Source of the DNA: Chelydra serpentina
Taxonomy: Eukaryota; Chordata; Testudines; Chelydridae
Length of the DNA stretch: 64,000 nucleotides
Direction: 5' to 3'
Assembly: GCA_037349315.1 (NCBI GenBank)
Contig: JBAIAC010000054.1
Location: 2,976,001-3,040,000 of the forward strand
Under the pieces are notes generated by a model. The model saw nothing but the letters and a program-made list of their open reading frames with translations, ran no database searches and had not been told where the DNA came from. Position 1 is the stretch's first letter, and the number at the start of each line of letters is the position of its first letter. The translations under genes were made by a program, and so were the position numbers. This document shows positions 33,804 through 45,914 of this stretch, one piece after another.

Positions 33804-35440
33804 TCTCTGGGGTGGCTGGGGACCAGACCGCCCCGCTATATCGTCACGGTTTCGGGGAATAAGCACAGTTAACAGTGAGCCCGGGCCCTTGGTCAGGGCG
33901 GGGCAAGAAGCAGTTCACCGCTCAGGCCCTTAAGCAGGGGCTGAGCAATCAGTAAGTCAGTAGCCAGCCCAGGTCGTGGCTCTGGAGAACCTGGGAGAGG
34001 GGGAGACTGCCACCCACACGTTGGGTGGCAGGGGGGGGGACGCAGGCCCACCCACTCCACTGCGTCCCAGCCCGGGGCCCTAGCAGCGGCAGAAGAACCC
34101 GCTGCTGAGTCAGTGGGGATCCTGGCCGCAACACACTGACCTTGGCTCTGGCAGTGCTGCAGCCAGACTAGAGTTGGCTGCCCCAGGGCTACTTCCACCT
34201 TCCCCCTCTCCGGGTACCTGGACCAGGGGGGCGTCCTCCACGAGGTCGCAGACCATCGGCACCTCAGCGTCGGCGGCGGGCAGGCTCATCGGCTCCTCGG
34301 GGTAGCAGGCGGGCGGCAGGCCCGGCAGCTCCTCGGGGTAGCGGGCGGGCGGCAGGCCCGGCAGCTCCTCGGGGTAGCGGGCGGGCGGCAGGCCCGGCAG
34401 CTCCTCGGGGTAGCGGGCGGGCGGCAGGCCCGGCAGCTCCTCGGGGTAGCGGGCGGGCGGCAGGCCCGGCAGCTCCTCGGGGTAGCGGGCCGGCGGCAGG
34501 CCCGGCAGCTCCTCGGGGTAGCGGGCCGGCGGCAGGCCCGGCAGCTCCTCGGGGTAGCGGGCCGGCGGCAGGCCCGGCAGCTCCTCGGGGTAGCGGGCCG
34601 GCGGCAGGCCCGGCAGCTCCTCGGGGTAGCGGGCCGGCAGCAGGCCCGGCAGCTCCTCGGGGTAGCGGGCTGGCGGCGGGCCCGGCAGCTCCTCGGGGTA
34701 GCGGGCCAGCGGCGGGCCCGGCAGCTCCTCGGGGTAGCGGGCCGGCGGCGGGCCCGGCGGCTCCTCGGGGTAGCGGGCCGGCGGCAGGCCCGGCGGCTCC
34801 TCGGGGTAGCGGGCCGGCGGCAGGCCCGGCAGCTCCTCGGGGTAGCGGGCCGGCGGCAGGCCCGGCAGCTCCTCGGGGTAGCGGGCCGGCGGCAGGCCCG
34901 GCAGCTCCTCGGGGTAGCGGGCCGGCAGCAGGCCCGGCAGCTCCTCGGGGTAGCGGGCTGGCGGCGGGCCCGGCAGCTCCTCGGGGTAGCGGGCCAGCGG
35001 CGGGCCCGGCAGCTCCTCGGGGTAGCGGGCCGGCGGCGGGCCCGGCGGCTCCTCGGGGTAGCGGGCCGGCGGCAGGCCCGGCGGCTCCTCGGGGTAGCGG
35101 GCTGGCGGCGGGCCCGGCGGCTCCTCGGGGTAGCGGGCGGGCGGCGGGCCTGGCGGCTCCTCGGGGTAGCGGGCGGGCGGCGGGCTTGGCTGGCCCGGCC
35201 AGTCCTCCGGTCGGCTGCTGGGCGCTGGGGTCTCCCGGCAGGGAGCTGGACCTCTGGCGTCCGGCCTCTCCAGTGGCTGCCTCCTAACTGCGGTCTGAGG
35301 GCCGGCTTTTCTACTTCCTGTGCCACCCCCTGACCCTTGGGGGGCGAGGCCAGGATTCTCCGGCTCCACCCACTTAGACATCCGGGAAGGTTTCTCTCTC
35401 TCTGGGGCGGCTGGGGACCAGACCGCCTTGCTACATGACT
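33804..35440 (-). repeat. 36-bp minisatellite block with flanking direct repeats
   Basis: About 25 tandem 36-bp units lie at 34290-35195; on the minus strand each encodes RYPEELPGLPPA or a close variant. An open frame of 446 codons runs from 35450 to 34110 through all units and both flanks. Unit variants follow a higher-order pattern: the LLPAR-type unit recurs 288 bp (8 units) apart at about 34633 and 34921, with the same neighbours. Outside the array, CTCTGGGG.GGCTGGGGACC occurs at 33804 and 35399 as direct repeats of about 36 bp. Whether the antisense frame is ever translated cannot be told from sequence; no homologous protein is recognised. Confidence 0.85.
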
Positions 35441-35460
35441 CTAAACACAATCGGGGTCTT

Positions 35461-36527
35461 CACATAAGAACATAAGAACAGCCGTACTGGGTCAGACCAA
35501 AGGTCCATCCAGCCCAGTATCCTGTCCACCGACAGTGGCCAATGCCAGGTGCCCCGGAGTGAGTGGACCCAACAGGTAATGATCAAGTGATCTCTCTCCT
35601 GCCATCCATCACCCCCCTCTGACAAACAGAGGCTAAGGACACCATTTCTTACCCATTCTGGCTAATAGCCATTAATGGACTTCATCTCCATGAATTTATC
35701 CAGTTCTCTTTTAAACCCTGTTATAGTCCTAGCCTTCACAGCCTCCTCAGGCAAGGAGTTCCACAGGTTGACTGTGCGCTGTGTGAAGAAGAACTTCCTT
35801 TTATTTGTTTTAAACCTGCTGCCCACTAATTTCATTGGGTGGCCCCTAGTTCTTTTATTATGAGAACAAGTAAATAACTTTTCCTTATTCACTTCCTCCC
35901 CACCACTCATAATTTTATATACCTCTATCATATCCCCTCTTAGTCTCCTCTTTTCCAAGCTAAAAAGTCCTAGCCTCTTTAATCTCTCCTCATATGGGAC
36001 CACCCGTTCCAGACCCCTAATAATTTTAGTTGCCCTTCTCTGAACCTTTTCTAATGCCAGTATATCCTTTTTGAGATGAGACCACAATTGTACGCAGTAT
36101 TCAAGATGTGGGCGCACTATGGATTTGTATAGGGGCAGTAAGATATTCTCCGTCTTATTCTCTATCCCTTTTTTAATGATTCCTAACATCCCGTTTGCTT
36201 TTTTGACTGCTGCTGCACACTGCATGGACATCTTCAGAGAACTATCCACGATGACTCCAAGATCTTTTTCCTGATTAGTTGTAGCTAAATTAGCCCCCAT
36301 CATATTGTATGTATAGTTGGGGTTATTTTTTCCAATGTGCATTACTTTACATTTATCCACATTAAATTTCATTTGCCATTTTGTTGCCCAATCATTTAGT
36401 TTTGTGAGATCTTTTTGTAGTTCTTCACAGTCTGCTTTGGTCTTAACTATCTTGAGCAGCTTAGTATCATCTGCAAACTTTGCCACCTCACTGTTTACCC
36501 CTTTCTCCAGATCATTTATGAATCACG
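35461..36527 (-). pseudogene. CR1/L3-type LINE 3' part
   Basis: A minus-strand frame from 36486 to 35662 (274 codons, uninterrupted) encodes the last part of a reverse transcriptase: [11 protein letters not shown] (YADD-type box as FADD), [48 protein letters not shown], then [14 protein letters not shown]. The 3' untranslated end at 35461 has ACATAAGAACAGCCGTACTG and CCAGTATCCTGTCCACCGAC. It differs from the CR1 copies at 19118 and 21512 and is a separate subfamily. 5'-truncated; the intact frame suggests a fairly young insertion. Confidence 0.93.
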
Positions 36528-37178
36528 CAGCATGGTCAGTAGCCAGGACCCATGGCAGCTGCAGGCCTAGGCTGCCCCATGGCTCTCTTCTGGCACCTGG
36601 GTCAGCACTCTATTTTGTTGCTGTGGGAACTGGACCCCTGGCTTTGTAACCAGGCTGGTTGGCCCTTCTCCCTCCGTTCTCTATGTAGTAGGACGTCCCA
36701 GGGTGCGCTGCCCCACATGCTGTTACTGCTGCAGTATGTGCGTCTCCTGGGCACTCTGTCCCCTGCTGGGTCCTCATGGGATAGGTGCCCAAATGTCCCA
36801 GAATGCACTGGTATGTACCTAGCTGGCTGGCGTGGCAGGTGTAGGTGCGAGGCACAAAGACTCCAGCGTGGACTCAGTGCCCCACCCTCGTGACCAGGGC
36901 AGATGAGAGCATTGCAGGCTGGTTAGAAAACCGTGGCGTGGCTGGAGCTGCAGCGTGCATCGGGCCGTGCAGGTGAGATCTGTGGGAAACAGGCCAGGAG
37001 CGACGTACCCCGCCTGGGGAAGCTACCTGACAATGTGGGGGTGTGTCTGTGCTTCCCTGCACGTGTGCAATGGGTGGTGCTGGAGAGCCCGGAGGCCATG
37101 GAGAGGCCTTGCTCTAGCTCGGAGAGAGGAGTGATTCGTTCCAAAGACTTTCAAAGGAGCCAGCGCTGTGTGATAGAC
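36528..37178. other. Intron sequence, nothing recognised
   Basis: No repeat or exon supported. Confidence 0.4.
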
Positions 37179-37786
37179 CAGGGGTGGGCAAACTTCTGAG
37201 TATGGAAATTGTACAGTGGGCCGTGAATGCTCATGAAATTGGGGGTCGGGGTGTGGGCGGGGTTGAGGGCTCTGGCTGGGGGTGTGGGCTTTGGGGTGGG
37301 GCTGGGGATGAGGGTTTGGGTGCAGGAGGGTGCTCCGGGCTGGGACCAAGGGGCAAGAGAGGGATCAGGGCTGGGGCAGGGGGTTGGGGCATGGGAGGGG
37401 GTTGGGGCATGGGAGGGGATCAGGGGTGCAAGGGCACTTACGTCAAGCAGCTCCCAGAAGCAGCGGCACGTCCCCCCTCCGGCTCCTACGTGGAGCCACG
37501 GTCAGGCAGCTCTGCACGCTGCCCCGTCCGCAGGTGCAGCCCCTGCAGCTCCTATTGGCTGTGGTTCCTGGCCAATGAGAGCTGTGGGGACGGCACTTGG
37601 GGTGGGGGCAGCATGCGGAGCCCCTTGGCTGCCCCTACATGTAGGAGCCGGAGGGGGTCGTGCTGCTTTCTCCGGGAGCTTCGTGGCGCAAGCCCCTGAC
37701 CCCGCTCACTGGCGGGAGCTCGAGGGCCAGATTAAAATGTCTGAAGGGCCGGATGTGGCCCCCAGGCCGTAGTTTTCCCACCCCTG
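37179..37786. mobile_element. Non-autonomous hAT element, CAGGGGTGGGCAAACT family
   Basis: Ends CAGGGGTGGGCAAACT and AGTTTTCCCACCCCTG are inverted repeats. The target duplication has decayed (TGATAGAC against GACGAGAC). Inside is the usual GGGCCGGATGTGGCCC block and a G-rich imperfect repeat of GGCATGGGAGGGG. Confidence 0.8.
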
Positions 37787-39359
37787 GACGAGACCGTGCT
37801 ATGCGGCACTGAGAGGGCCCTTCCTGCGGACACCCGCTGATCTGTCTGAACGTGCTGCGTTTTCACCCTACGTCTTTCCAGGGGATGTTACATTAAATCC
37901 TTTGCCATCTGAATGGGGCGCTTGAGACCAAGGCCTCTGTGATTTATAGGAGAGGCAAGGATGGGAAACAGCAGCACAAACACAGGGCCTACGTCGGAAA
38001 CTGGGCCCAGCCGGCCCTGTGACTGATCTGTGCCAGATTCCACCTCGCTGCTTCCCTCAGCTGCATTCTCAGCTATTTGTTTTAAACCGTAGGGTTGAGC
38101 TAGACAAACCAACCCAGCGCCCCTTATCCCTCCCTCCCTTCCTCTCACGTAGCCAGGGTTTAAATTCAGCCGGAGCAGAGCTCCCGCCAGTAAATATTTT
38201 CAACCCCCTGGAGTTTTTATAGCGTGGTGGGGGATGGGGGGCTCCGGGAAATGCCCTGTAAGAGTGAACACAGTCACAGGCAAACGGGGGGGAGGCAGAA
38301 TGTTGGCCTGTCAGCTCAGCGCGGCCCCAGGCTGGCAGGGCTAGACACTGCCCAACCAGTTTGGTTAGTGTCATCCAACCAAGCCCTTTGTGTTTGTGCG
38401 GCGCTGTCCTCTGCTCGTTAAAATCCCTCTTGCCCACTTGTGTTTGGATTCCTGTGGCAGCCACCAGATCCCGCTGCAGTGACGGTGACTCCGGGGACTC
38501 GGTTTGGCTGGGGTCTGGAGCCTTGCCTCCTTTCTGCCCTGTGGAGGAAGCTGAAAGGAGCTTTCTTCTTGCTTTGTTTAGCTGCATTCTACAGGGGTTC
38601 CCCTCTGACTCGGCATTCCTGGGAGCGGCTGCTGCAGTGTGCAAAGAGGCCATGTCACGCCATCCAGCTTTGCACTGTACGTCTGACTCGATTCCGAGTT
38701 TTGCTGTGCCTTTAATTCTGAAATTAAACCAGGGGTGCCACTGACCTCCAAGCTTTGGGTCGTACTCGCCCCCCCCCCCCCCCCCGACCACCCCCCCCCC
38801 CCCAGCCCCTGGAAACACAAAGCAGTATTGTGCGTGTGTGTTCTGTGAAAACAAATTCTTCCTTGGTTTCCTAAAGCGGAATCACTTTTCCCCCCGTATC
38901 TTTAAACTAGCGTAAGAAGTCTCTTTACTGAAGTGAAGCTTGTGCAGTCCAGGCCTGTGAAACGCTGCTTACACATCCTCAAAGTGTTTGTGAGAACCTT
39001 GCAATAACAAAGTGCTCTGTGCCGCTGAAGAATGCAGCAGGAACAAAAGCCACATCAACAGAGAAGGGACTAGGGAATACTGAATAGTTGACAGGAATTT
39101 TAATATAAAACTCTCTCTCTTCCTTGTCACTTGGAGTTTTCAGGAAGCCCTCTGTCTTATCGTAAAGCGGCATACAGCACAGGCAGGGGCTTGGGAGGTG
39201 AAAGGTGGCTTCCTGCCATTCTTCTCTAGAGCTGGGTTCCCATGGGCGGTCATGCCAGTTTCACTGTGGCTTGTTCCATGCTGTTGTGATACAAGGAGAC
39301 CAGGATTCCTGCTCCTTTGAGGGATCCATGGGCTCGCGGCGAGTTTAGAGTCTGCAATC
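37787..39359. other. Upstream of the alternative first exon
   Basis: C tracts at 38769-38785 and 38790-38803. A TATAAAA sits at 39104-39110 followed by a CT-rich stretch, about 250 bp before the alternative start codon; it may be the PDZ-RGS3 core promoter but this is only a suggestion. Confidence 0.35.
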
Positions 39360-39413
39360 ATGAATCGCTTCAATGGACTCTGCAAGGTGTGCTCGGAGCG
39401 GAGATACAGACAG
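39360..39413 (+). CDS. RGS3: RGS3 alternative first exon (PDZ-RGS3 start)
   Basis: Encodes MNRFNGLCKVCSERRYRQ, identical to the start of the mammalian PDZ-containing RGS3 form that lacks the C2 domain. The donor is CAGACAG|GTCTGT, phase 0, which fits exon 9 (ITIPRG). The start codon context AATCATGA is weak to moderate. It implies an internal promoter, so the gene makes a long C2-PDZ form from 8257 and a shorter PDZ form from here. The two CxxC-spaced cysteines (GLCKVC) are conserved; their role is unknown to me. Confidence 0.95.
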
Positions 39414-42326
39414 GTCTGTGGAGCCGAACCCTGATCCGAATGCAAAGTGAACCCAGCTGGGGGGGGTGCATGTCTATTGCAGAGTCTGAGTTAGGCATAT
39501 GTGCTGTCTGTGTTCTCCCTGCTGCTCTGGCTGTGTGTGTCAGGTTATTTCCCGTGTGTTGGTTTGTCAGGATTGTTTAGCAAAGATTGTGGAAATGCTC
39601 GGCATGTCGGCATCTGTGTATAAATGATCTGTCTGCGTACGGGCCGATCCGCACAACTGTGGACGGCCCCATGGTGGGAGCGAGCATTCAGCTTGCGCTA
39701 ATGACCGGAGTGTTAGTGCTGTAAGGACTCAGTGTGTCCCAGGGAAGTGCTAAGCTGAGAGGTAGTGTCCAATTTACCATTCATTAGTGGAAAGGAGGGC
39801 ACTGCAGCCTGTTAAGCAGATCCTTCCTTGTGTTTCTCAGGAATGCATTAGGGAGACAAGCTAGTTACATTTGACATTGATGGCTGCTAGGAGAGAGTCT
39901 TGCTGAGCGTTATAAAGGAAAGTTCCAAGTTCTGTCTGACCGGCTTTGTCCATGGCTCTGTCTGTCACAGGGTATTTTTATAGGTGTAAATGTGGCTGTG
40001 TAGATGAAGCTGCCTTGGCGTTTCTGACACCAGCTCCCCATTGCTCTGCAGTTGGGTCATGGCTCACTCCCGGGCAGACTGAGGGGTCCCAGCCCCTTTG
40101 TTGAGTTCTCCTGTTTACCCTGGTTCTGAGGCTAGGGCTGGAATTGCGGGACCGTGTGGATGTGACATTGCACCCCCTTCGGTTTCACAATCTAGATGGG
40201 AAGACGACAGAGCAGAAGGAGTCTCCTTGGTTAAACATGCCCCATCCAGTCTCTGGGCTGGATAAAGGGTCACACGGCAACTCCACTCCGCTCTGCATGA
40301 TGGTTTACTATGACTCATGTCTTGGGCCATGTTAATTCTTGGTCTCCCAAAACCATTGAATTCTCCCCTGGCTCCTCCCCTACACCATGGGTGTAGAGTT
40401 CTGATAACGCGGTGCCCTCTAGGATACTGAAGTCACATGCCATCTCTGCACCCACCTTTCCTGTCTGGGTTCACACTTCCCAGCCCTTGTCTGCGGGGGC
40501 AGAACAGTGCTTCTCATTCAGTGCTGGAGCCAGCTGGGAGCTTCAGCCCAGACCCCGAGCTCAAGTGTTTTGACCACTCCGACGTGAAGAACGGAGCTGG
40601 GTTCCTTTTTCAGTCATGGAGATCTGAGCTCAGCTCCTGGTTCCCTTGATGCTACATGAGCAGCATTGACCCCAGCTCACTCTCCGTAGCTGGGCTGGCT
40701 CTTCGGGGCCAGCAGGAGAAATAACGTGTCTCTGCAGAGCTGACATGCAGACCCACAGGACAGAGTAAGACGGTGCTGTTTTCGCCCTGTCCCTTTGTGT
40801 CACCATCCCCGTGTTTGAATGGGCTAGAGGGGTCGCTGCTGAATGACATAAAACCCCCTTCTCCCTTCAGGGCTAAGAGTGTCTCAGTCAGTGGCCAAGG
40901 GGCAGAGGTGGGGATGGGAAGCCAGTGCTGGGGTTCCGTGGCGTGGGGCTGAGCACTGCCGCAGGCTGTGGGGCTGGCCCAAAGAGCTGCTCACCGAGCT
41001 CTTGTCAGGACTCTGCTTCTCCGGCCCTGTGTTTGAGCTAAGTGTAGAGTCAAAGCTGAAGAGCCACTGCTCTTTGTGACCCACCAAACCCCCAAAGCTG
41101 CCCAAGGCAGTGGGCCTGGGCCTGCTCTCGATGATGCTGGTGGAAGGGAGTTTGGCTTCGGAAGCCCACTGCCATGCTAGGGAAACGCTGGGAGACAGGG
41201 CGCAAAGCTCCGACAACCGGATACTATTGTGATTTCATCTGCACTTTATTAGAGCAAAAGATATAAAGAGGCTTGTGTGGAAGCGTGTACCCTCGAGATT
41301 AAATTCTCCTCAGCCAGGATCTGTGGCTGCTTATTCTGGGTCTCTCAATGGGATCCGTCCTTCTGGCTGTTTATTTCCAGAAATCGTATGGGTCAGTTGG
41401 TTCCCTCCCACCCCCTCGTTTTCAGTAAACCAGGAAACGTGACAAACTTCTCTGAAATAACATTTATAGGAACTGTGACTCTGAGCTCCCGCTGAAAGCC
41501 AACCTTCGACAAATGAACTTCACTCTATTCATGATTGCTCACAGCCTCCAGGGTCAGCGTGGCGAGGGGAGCCTTTCACTTGTTCCCTGAATGCTGATGG
41601 AAAAACCCCACTAACACGCCATCCCTTCCCTTCAGAGCTCCTTTCAGCCATAGCCTACTTAATGAAAATACGTTAGCACAAAATAATGTGTGAGGCTTTC
41701 AGAGTGTCTTCATCCCAACTGCTTTACAAATATTAATAGACTAAGTCTTGCCACAATCCTGCAAGGTAGGGAAATGTCATCATTTACATATTACGTAAGG
41801 GAAACCGAGGCACAGAGAGTTGCTCAAAGAAGTCACACCGCAAGTCTTTGTCAAAGCCAGGAATAAAATCATATCTCCTGGTTCCCAATCTTATCCCTTA
41901 ACCCATCCTTCATCCCTCCTCTAGACGACTCTCTTGGTTATCAAGAGAAATTCAGGGGAGGGAATTGTGTTATCTGCCTGAAGTACAGGATACACAGCTC
42001 ACCTGCTCAGACTGCAATGCTAAATTTTGTGTGATTTGTAAATGCCCTATTAACTGCCCTTGGCTGCAGTCCAGCGTCAGATATGTCAGCTGTGTCCTGG
42101 CCGTCGGCAGTAGTTTATGTCCTCCTATAAAGGGAGGACTTTTATACTGACAGATGTTTGTTGTCTCTGAGCAGTCCATCCATCCCTCTCCAGCTGGCTA
42201 GACAGATGCTGTTTTAATGTAGGCATAAAAGTCCTGGGGCTGTGCATGAGCAAAGTGCTGGGTCCTTACTGGTCACACAGTAGCTGCCTTCCTGTGTAAC
42301 AGGATGACTGTGATGTCTGTTTTCAG
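39414..42326. other. Intron 8, distal part
   Basis: Fairly AT-rich. A MIR-type core lies near 41760-41870 (GGCACAGAGAGTTGCTCAAA). No exon or young repeat seen. Confidence 0.4.
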
Positions 42327-42408
42327 ATTACAATCCCTCGAGGAAGGGATGGGTTTGGCTTCACAATCTGCTGCGACTCTCCAGTCCGTGTGCAGGCTGT
42401 AGACTCTG
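42327..42408 (+). CDS. RGS3: RGS3 exon 9 (start of PDZ domain)
   Basis: Acceptor TCTGTTTTCAG, donor GACTCTG|GTAAGA; 82 bp, phase 0 to 1. It encodes ITIPRGRDGFGFTICCDSPV then RVQAVDS (residues 194-220). GFGF at 202-205 is the carboxylate-binding loop that holds the C-terminus of PDZ ligands such as ephrin-B. One Lys to Arg change from mammals. It accepts splicing from exon 8 (long form) or the exon at 39360 (PDZ form). Confidence 0.97.
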
Positions 42409-42788
42409 GTAAGAGAACAACCCATTTTTATACATCTTTTATTGTTGGACTGATTTGAAAGGGACTCCCCGGCCCACTTTGCTTCCCTGTGTTTGATCCT
42501 GTCTTAGGAGCCTCTCAGACCTCACAGAATTGTCCTTTTCTCGTGAACAGTTTCTTTCAAATGTGCCCTTTTTGCCTCTAATGAGGCCCGAGGCCCGTGT
42601 GGCTGTCTTGTTACAGCACTGCCTGTGCTCAGCGCTGAAGGTATTTCGGTGGGGACTCCTGTGCCATTTCTTGGTGTTTGACACAAAAATGGGGGCAACT
42701 AGTTTTTTCCTAATTGCTCATCGAGTGAGTAAAATTTGAGTATGTAACGAGTACTCCACATAGGCAGATATCGGGAGAGAGCATTAAT

Positions 42789-42870
42789 GGCCTGGTCCAA
42801 AGCCCATGGAAATCACTAGGAGTCTTTCTATTGACGTCAGTTAGCTTTGTATCAGTCCCTTCATTTCCAC
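42789..42870. repeat. Palindromic MITE-like repeat
   Basis: GGCCTGGTCCAAAGCCCATG, then CTAGGAGTCTTTCTATTGAC: left half and centre of the repeat whose other half is at 32783. Confidence 0.4.
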
Positions 42871-43904
42871 AGCAAAAGTCAGGAAATGCAAACGTTAAGG
42901 TGGAAAAGTCACCTTAACTCTGCCCCTTGTACATTTCACAAACCGTGGGATTTTAAAACGGACACACTCTGGGTTCTTTTTATTTGCAATCTTGTTGTTG
43001 AGTGTTTATGGGGCATGCTTTCAAGCTTTTCTCCAGAATCGTAAGGGTGAGAAACGTACTTGTCTCTCCCACAAAACTGAAATCTGGAAATCTAGTTTGC
43101 TACCCTGTAACTGCCTACCGAGGTAATGAGGAACCCAAATCTCTCTGCTTGTCCCGCATGTGAGTAACTGGGTCCTGGGTGTGCCTGAGGAGGTAAAAGT
43201 GCATCGCTGCCCCAAACCCAAGCCAGGGCACAAAGGAGCGGCACAGCCTCCTGTAGCTAGGCTCACGGCTCAGCATGGGGGCTGCAGGAGCTGTGTAACC
43301 CCAGCTCCCTGCTGCATGCTGGTCTCTGCAGGGCCAATGTGGAGACTCCTTCCCTGGAGCACTGAGGGTTCAGAGCGACCCCAAATGAGTGCTCTGCCTG
43401 TGGTCCCCACCCCAGTGCAGGCATGAGGTGGTGCCCAGGGCATGCTGCTGGCCCTCCCAGTCACAGGGGAGTTCCCCGTTGCGAGAAGAGCCATGCCTGT
43501 CCTGGCTGGGGAAAGCTGACAAAAAACGATGACTGCTTCTGATGGAAATAATCAACAGATGCTTGTGAGAAGCTAACCCTGTGGAACGCCATAGGCTGCA
43601 AATAGCCAGGAAGCCAACACTTGATGCAGGAAACCTCCTGTCACTGCCCCACCTGTAACCTCCCATTCCTTGGCAAAGTAACTACGACGCTAGCAGCAGC
43701 CACGCTTCAACAGCAAGTGGTGTCTGCTGCATCCTGATGCTTTGTCATTGGGCGTCAGAGCAGGGACAGCCCCACTGGCGCTAAAGAGAGGCTGTTCTGG
43801 CCATGGAGGCAGGCCCCATCTTGGTGCTTCCATGTCGTGACTTCCCTGCTGCTTTCAAACCAAATAGCACAATGGTCCGACCAGTGTGGGGGGCAAATCC
43901 AGAC

Positions 43905-45335
43905 CAGTGCATGGTTGTGTCATCACCTGCCCTGTAATCCTGGGCACCTCACAGTGCTTTGTTGCTGTAGCTCTCAGCCTGGGCCGCACCCAGCTAGCCT
44001 GCCACTGTGCGAGTCGCTCCCTGAGTGTCCATGTGCCAGATGGCCCTGCTTCAGCAGCTCTGACCCCTGTCTACAGCCCCACAGCGGCTTCCACCAGCCT
44101 TGGTTACATCTGGCAGGGTGACCCTAACGCACTCCAAGTCCCGAGTCCCAAAGCCAAGTGCTCCGCAATGTCCAGCCCTGTCCTGGGAAGATCAGAGCTT
44201 TAACATGGCTTATTTGTTCCTCTAAAGAGACAAAACCACCTCACAGCATATGGACTGAACTGGGGTGAACACAGCGCTGAGCTGTCTTGTAGTAAAATAG
44301 AATATTATTAACAACTGGCCGTAGGTTAAGTGCTGCTAAGTAAAAGGAATAAAGTTAGAAAAGGTAACAAGCAAATACAAGTGAAAACACGCATCTAAGA
44401 GTCTAAAACTTAACCTGGCTTTGTTCAAGATGGTTTCTCTCACCAGTCGTTCTTCTTCTCGGTCGTGGCTGACTTTCCCTCAGTCAGGACCTTCCACAAA
44501 AGCACCAGGGGCTGGTTTCCCTTGTCTTCTTAGGTGAATGATCTTTGTCTAAGCAGGTTTCTCACCTGCATTCAGTTCAAGAGACTTCCCCCGCCCCCTT
44601 AGTTGAAGGACCCATCTTTCTCAGCTTGTAAGAGCTCTAGCCTCTTGTGTTTCTCTAGTGATGGATGCCTTCTCTCCTCACTTATATCTCCCAAGGGTCA
44701 ATGACCTTGTGCTGTTCTTCCCTTCATGTGGGCTTCCCATCCCCCATATGATTTCAGTGTAAATGTGGCTTCCATTGTTTGAGTCCATCATGCTTGATTT
44801 ACATAGGAGACAAGTAGGTAGCTGTATCTTGGCAGACTGGACAGCAAAATCTCAATGAGCATCCATAATTCCTCCTTTAGTATCAATACAGACATTTTAC
44901 CACCAGCGTGGTACAGGCATACATAAAAGACCTTCCATGATGCACTAATATTGTATTCAATGAGTTGATTCAATTGCTTATTATTTGAGGTTTAGACTCC
45001 CCTGTTTTTATAACTCTGAGATAAAGTTTCTCTACCTTGCTGGGGCCTAGCCAGGCAGTCTCTTCCTCACACTTGTTAACTGGAGAGCTTTGTTTAGCTG
45101 GTATGTCAATACATTTTCATTGTCTTTCAAAGTACTTTGGAAGTAACTGCCTGGAAAGCTTGGGGCTTTGTTTAGAGTGAGCTAACTCCTGTGAGACTGG
45201 CAAACACATTTTAAGAATTATATTTCAGTTTATGTCCATAACTTTGCATCAGTTGCTTGCACCTGTATGACATGATGCTGTGAATACCCAGTGAGTGGTG
45301 AGCTTTCCAGTGACAGATCACATGACACCTCCTAA
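43905..45335. mobile_element. LTR-type retroelement sequence (solo LTR or LTR fragment)
   Basis: A run of AT-rich blocks such as GGACTGAACTGGGGTGAACA, AAGATGGTTTCTCTCACCAG, TTCAGTTCAAGAGACTTCCC and GATCACATGACACCTCCTAA has the look of a long reptile retroviral-type LTR. No gag, pol or env frame is present. Borders are estimated. Confidence 0.5.
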
Positions 45336-45914
45336 ATACAGATAATAACACTAGTGAGTTGGGGTATCCTAGGCTGGTCAGGCCAGCTGATATCAGGGGG
45401 CCCCTTGCTCTCTGCCCTCGAGCTGTTCATAATGTCCCAGGCTGCTAACCTGCCTATGTGACATAGCAGGATGGATGACACTGCACTACAGTGGCTCCAC
45501 TTATTGCTCCAACAGCCCCAGAGAGTGGAAATGGGCAACTGCTCCTCTTCTACGACCCCCCACCTGCAGGTCCCCCAGAGTAGCCAAGGGCAGCTGGTAC
45601 AAACTCCATCTGGGCACGTCCAGAGTGGTGCTGGTTGGAAAGGAGAAGTGCTTAGACCTGACTGACTCGCCATCCTCCCCTTCCATTGAGGCCATCGCCC
45701 TCCATTCATCCAAGTAGTTTGACTCAGCCGGCGCCTAAGAGATAAGATGGCTTCAGTGCATCGTCCAGCTTGCTGGGAAGCTTCCCCACTTTACTCAAAG
45801 GATGGCCTGGGCACGTTGGTCCATGCGTAGTTTCCCCCAGACCATGCCAATGGACTTCACCATACCCAGGACTCAGTGTGGCTGCCAGAGAGACAGTTGC
45901 TCATGCAGAACATG

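Noticed and set aside
35662..36486. Intact 274-codon frame as a functional gene
   Set aside because: It is the C-terminal part of a CR1/L3-type reverse transcriptase, 5'-truncated, so a retrotransposon fragment rather than a host gene.
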